Assembly: GCA_022837365.1 (NCBI GenBank)
Contig: JALHHV010000052.1
Span: 1-8,185 of the forward strand
DNA length: 8,185 bases
Direction of reading: 5' to 3'
From: Desulfovibrio sp.
GTDB taxonomy: Bacteria; Desulfobacterota; Desulfovibrionia; Desulfovibrionales; Desulfovibrionaceae
The translations under genes and the position numbers were made by a program. The notes beneath the pieces are model-generated. The model did no database searches. It was not told the DNA's origin and worked only from the letters and a program-made list of their open reading frames with translations. Positions 6,649-8,185 of the stretch are shown here, one piece after another (position 1 is the first letter of the stretch; each line of letters starts with the position of its first letter).

Positions 6649-7764
6649 CTATTTGTACAGTCCCGTCATTATGGCAGAGGCCATGTCGTCTATGTCTATG
6701 ATTTCGTCCGCCAACCCGGCGTCCACGATGGCCTTGGGCATGCCGTAGACCACGCAGGTCGCGTCGCTCTGGGCCAGCGCGCGGCCGCCCTTCTGCTTCA
6801 GCACGCGCACGCCTTCCAGTCCGTCGCTGCCCATGCCGGTGAGGATGACGCCCAGGGTGCGGCGGCCCATGGCCTGGGCCACCGATTCGATGAGCACGTT
6901 GGCCGATGGCTTGTACAACGCCTCCGCCGGTTCCGGGGTGACCACCACCTCGACCATGCTGATCTTCTGGTCCACACGTAGGTGCTTGCCGCCGGGCGCG
7001 ATGTACGCGGTGCCGGGGCGCAGGCGTTCGCCGTTCTCGGCCTCCTTCACCGCGATGCGGCACACGCCGTCCAGCCGCTTGGCGAAGGGGCCGGTGAACG
7101 CGGCGGGCATGTGCTGGGCGATGAGGATGCTGGCCGGAAAGTCGGCCGGAAGCTGCGACAACACCTTCTGCACGGCGGGCGGCCCGCCGGTGGAAACGCC
7201 GATGGCCACGATGTCGCGCACCGGGCGGCCGGTGCGCGGGGTGAGCACCGGGCGCGAGCCGCCGTCGCCCGCTCCCGTGGCGGCGCCACCGCCCGGCCCC
7301 GGGGAAACGGCGGCGCCCCCGTCGCCCAGGGGGCGGGGGGCGCGCAGCGAGCGGGGCGTGCGCAGGAACTTGCGGCGCGAAATTTCCTTCACCTTCTCGC
7401 GCAGTTCATCCTCTATGCGCACGATGTCCAGCGAAACCTTGGACAGCTGCTTGGGGATGAAGTCCACGGCGCCCAGTTCCAGGGCCTTGAGGGTGGCTTC
7501 CGCCCCTTCGGTGGTCAGCGAACTGACCATCAGCACCGGGCGGGGCATCTCCATCATTATGCGGCGCAGCGCGGTCAACCCGTCCATGCGCGGCATCTCG
7601 ATGTCCAGGGTCACCACATCGGGATTGTGCCTGCGCACCAGTTCAAGCCCTTCCTCACCATCGCGGCCCACGGCCACCACGCTGATTTCGGGGTCTTTTT
7701 CGAGCATGCTGGAAAGCGCCTTACGCATGAAGGCGGAATCATCGACAACGACAACCGTGATCAC
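6649..7764 (-). CDS. cheB: Protein-glutamate methylesterase/glutamine deamidase CheB
   Basis: 371 residues, a little longer than the usual 350. CheB removes receptor methyl groups and deamidates receptor glutamines when phosphorylated by CheA. The receiver domain (1-120) has D8/D9, phospho-acceptor D54 in TLDIEMPRMDG, S81/S82 and K105. The esterase domain (about 183-371) has the triad S191 in GVSTGGP, H218 in AQHMP and D314 in MGSDG. Between them is a Gly/Pro/Arg-rich linker of about 50 residues (131-182), longer than in enteric CheB. The start is a GTG at 7764-7762, 6 nt after GAGGAG, which puts the receiver domain at residue 2. The frame stays open upstream across the tRNA antisense, but that stretch has no CheB-like sequence. 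It is the first gene of the operon, behind a leader of about 200 nt. Confidence 0.97.
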   Translation of the reverse strand: MITVVVVDDSAFMRKALSSMLEKDPEISVVAVGRDGEEGLELVRRHNPDVVTLDIEMPRMDGLTALRRIMMEMPRPVLMVSSLTTEGAEATLKALELGAVDFIPKQLSKVSLDIVRIEDELREKVKEISRRKFLRTPRSLRAPRPLGDGGAAVSPGPGGGAATGAGDGGSRPVLTPRTGRPVRDIVAIGVSTGGPPAVQKVLSQLPADFPASILIAQHMPAAFTGPFAKRLDGVCRIAVKEAENGERLRPGTAYIAPGGKHLRVDQKISMVEVVVTPEPAEALYKPSANVLIESVAQAMGRRTLGVILTGMGSDGLEGVRVLKQKGGRALAQSDATCVVYGMPKAIVDAGLADEIIDIDDMASAIMTGLYK

Positions 7765-7770
7765 TCGGGT

Positions 7771-7776
7771 CTCCTC
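7771..7776 (-). promoter_or_regulatory. cheB ribosome binding site
   Basis: GAGGAG on the minus strand, 6 nt before the GTG start at 7764-7762. It fixes this non-ATG start in an otherwise open frame. Confidence 0.8.
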
Positions 7777-7777
7777 G

Positions 7778-7836
7778 GGAACGTCCGGGCGTCGGGTTCC
7801 TCCCTGTACCGGAACGGCATGTTCCGGCCCCGGAAC
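7778..7836. repeat. Five GGAAC motifs in alternating orientation upstream of cheB
   Basis: On the plus strand the order is GGAAC 7778-7782, GTTCC 7796-7800, GGAAC 7811-7815, GTTCC 7821-7825, GGAAC 7832-7836. The last pair extends to GTTCCGG-CC-CCGGAAC (7821-7836), and CCGGAAC recurs at 7809-7815. The alternation allows mutually exclusive RNA hairpins in the cheB leader, or could form a protein-binding array. The motif count is direct; the function is unknown. Confidence 0.5.
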
Positions 7837-7971
7837 TCGCGTGCGATTCGCAATGGGTATCCGTATCGTGGGCCAAGCCGTCCGGCATCGCCGAGACGGG
7901 CTATGCGCCCGGCGCATTGCGCCGCTCCGTGCCCTTGAACGGCGGGACTGCCAGTAAACTTGGCCGTATGT

Positions 7972-8000
7972 ACAATAGGTGAACCCACTCTTTTTGACAA
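7972..8000 (-). promoter_or_regulatory. Sigma70-like promoter for the che operon
   Basis: On the minus strand the -35 element is TTGTCA (8000-7995, 5 of 6 to consensus), then exactly 17 bases, then the -10 element TATTGT (7977-7972, 4 of 6). The predicted start is near 7965. It points at cheB, the first gene of the cluster. No sigma28 (TAAA...GCCGATAA) or sigma54 motif was seen, so expression of this operon may not depend on the flagellar sigma factor. Confidence 0.6.
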
Positions 8001-8016
8001 CCGCCCATAAAAACGC

Positions 8017-8045
8017 TTGCCATTCCCACCCACCCGCGCTAAACA
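8017..8045 (+). promoter_or_regulatory. Possible tRNA-Pro promoter
   Basis: TTGCCA (8017-8022), 17 bases, then TAAACA (8040-8045). The -10 is poor (3 of 6), but the spacing would start transcription about 6 nt before the tRNA. A perfect TTGACA also lies at 7994-7999 but has only a weak -10 (TGCCAT) 18 nt on. Confidence 0.35.
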
Positions 8046-8057
8046 CCTCTTCCTCGA

Positions 8058-8135
8058 CGGGATGTGGCTCAGCTTGGCTAGAGCGCAGCGTTCGGGACGC
8101 TGAGGCCGGAGGTTCGAATCCTCTCATCCCGACCA
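8058..8135 (+). tRNA. tRNA-Pro (anticodon CGG)
   Basis: The full cloverleaf can be paired by eye. The acceptor stem is CGGGATG (8058-8064) with CATCCCG (8125-8131), 7 bp. The D stem is GCTC/GAGC (8067-8070, 8081-8084). The anticodon stem is CAGCG/CGCTG (8086-8090, 8098-8102) with loop TTCGGGA, giving anticodon CGG at 8093-8095, which reads proline CCG. The T stem GGAGG/CCTCT (one G-U pair) carries loop TTCGAAT. The discriminator is A8132 and the CCA end is encoded at 8133-8135. G37 after the anticodon fits the m1G37 expected of proline tRNAs. The gene is divergent from the che operon and followed closely by a terminator, so it is probably a single-gene unit. Confidence 0.97.
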
Positions 8136-8143
8136 GAACGGTC

Positions 8144-8178
8144 AAGGGCTTGTGGTGAACGCCACAAGCCCTTTTTCC
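8144..8178 (+). terminator. Rho-independent terminator of tRNA-Pro
   Basis: A perfect 12-bp stem, AAGGGCTTGTGG (8144-8155) with CCACAAGCCCTT (8162-8173), has a 6-nt loop. A T-run extends from the base of the stem (8172-8176). It begins 9 nt after the tRNA CCA end. On the minus strand only TT follows, so it acts mainly in the tRNA direction. Confidence 0.92.
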
Positions 8179-8185
8179 GTTGGGG

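Larger units (their letters stand above)
7765..7965 (-). promoter_or_regulatory. Structured 5' leader of the cheB operon
   Basis: If transcription starts near G7965, 7 nt after the predicted -10, the leader is about 200 nt. Its first bases, GGCCAAG (7965-7959), are complementary to CUUGGCC (7877-7871). Directly next to that stem, 7899-7878 folds as a 9-bp hairpin with one bulged base. Inside the closed domain, 7903-7917 (6 bp) and 7911-7923 (5 bp) form two competing hairpins. Together they resemble a multi-branched RNA domain. No known riboswitch class was recognised. No credible small gene lies in this stretch. Confidence 0.4.

Noticed and set aside
6833..7957. Long plus-strand open frames opposite cheB
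   Set aside because: Both long frames here are low-complexity shadows; the minus strand carries all CheB catalytic motifs.
7765..8145. N-terminal extension of CheB reading back through the tRNA antisense strand
   Set aside because: The first residues are simply antisense tRNA translated, the extension has no CheB-like sequence, and the GTG at 7764 has a good ribosome binding site and the correct receiver start.
8058..8185. tRNA-Pro as an integration attachment site
   Set aside because: No repeat of the tRNA 3' end, no integrase and no change in base composition are seen in the window.

Overview
The window is a chemotaxis (Che) operon on the minus strand, followed at the right edge by a divergent tRNA-Pro gene with its own terminator. 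The DNA is very GC-rich with strong third-position G/C bias. The gene set (cheB, a HEAT-repeat protein, cheR, a ParA-type ATPase, an N-terminally extended cheW-like gene, cheY, a multi-Hpt cheA) suggests a flagellated deltaproteobacterium of the Desulfovibrionaceae (Desulfovibrio/Nitratidesulfovibrio). From memory only, this order resembles the D. vulgaris cluster that contains cheA3; no search was run.

Layout, read in the direction of transcription (right to left). A sigma70-like promoter at 7972-8000 lies between the tRNA and cheB. It would give a leader of about 200 nt, rich in possible RNA stems, with five GGAAC motifs in alternating orientation close to the cheB ribosome binding site. 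Then come cheB (6649-7764), a 112-nt gap with a perfect 16-bp palindrome, a 641-residue HEAT-repeat protein (4611-6536) sharing one base with cheR (3733-4611), a 108-nt gap with a long-stem hairpin, a ParA/MinD-family ATPase (2851-3624) overlapping by 4 nt a 240-residue CheW-like protein (2132-2854), cheY (1753-2121, 10 nt further on), a 159-nt gap with a GC hairpin, and cheA (starts at 1593 and runs off the left edge). On the plus strand are tRNA-Pro(CGG) at 8058-8135 and its intrinsic terminator at 8144-8178.

How they work together: CheA and the CheW-like protein would form the receptor-coupled kinase core, CheY carries the phosphoryl signal to the flagellar motor, CheR and CheB add and remove receptor methyl groups, and the ParA-type ATPase probably positions the array in the cell. 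The HEAT protein has no assigned role; its coupling to cheR suggests that it is an adaptation or scaffold component. No receptor (MCP), CheZ, CheC, CheX or CheD is encoded here, so these must lie elsewhere or be absent.

The points most worth a second look are the translationally coupled HEAT-CheR pair, the ATPase plus extended CheW-like pair (a possible ParC/ParP-type localisation module), a third Hpt-like domain in CheA that has lost both its phospho-histidine and its partner glutamate, and the structured cheB leader.
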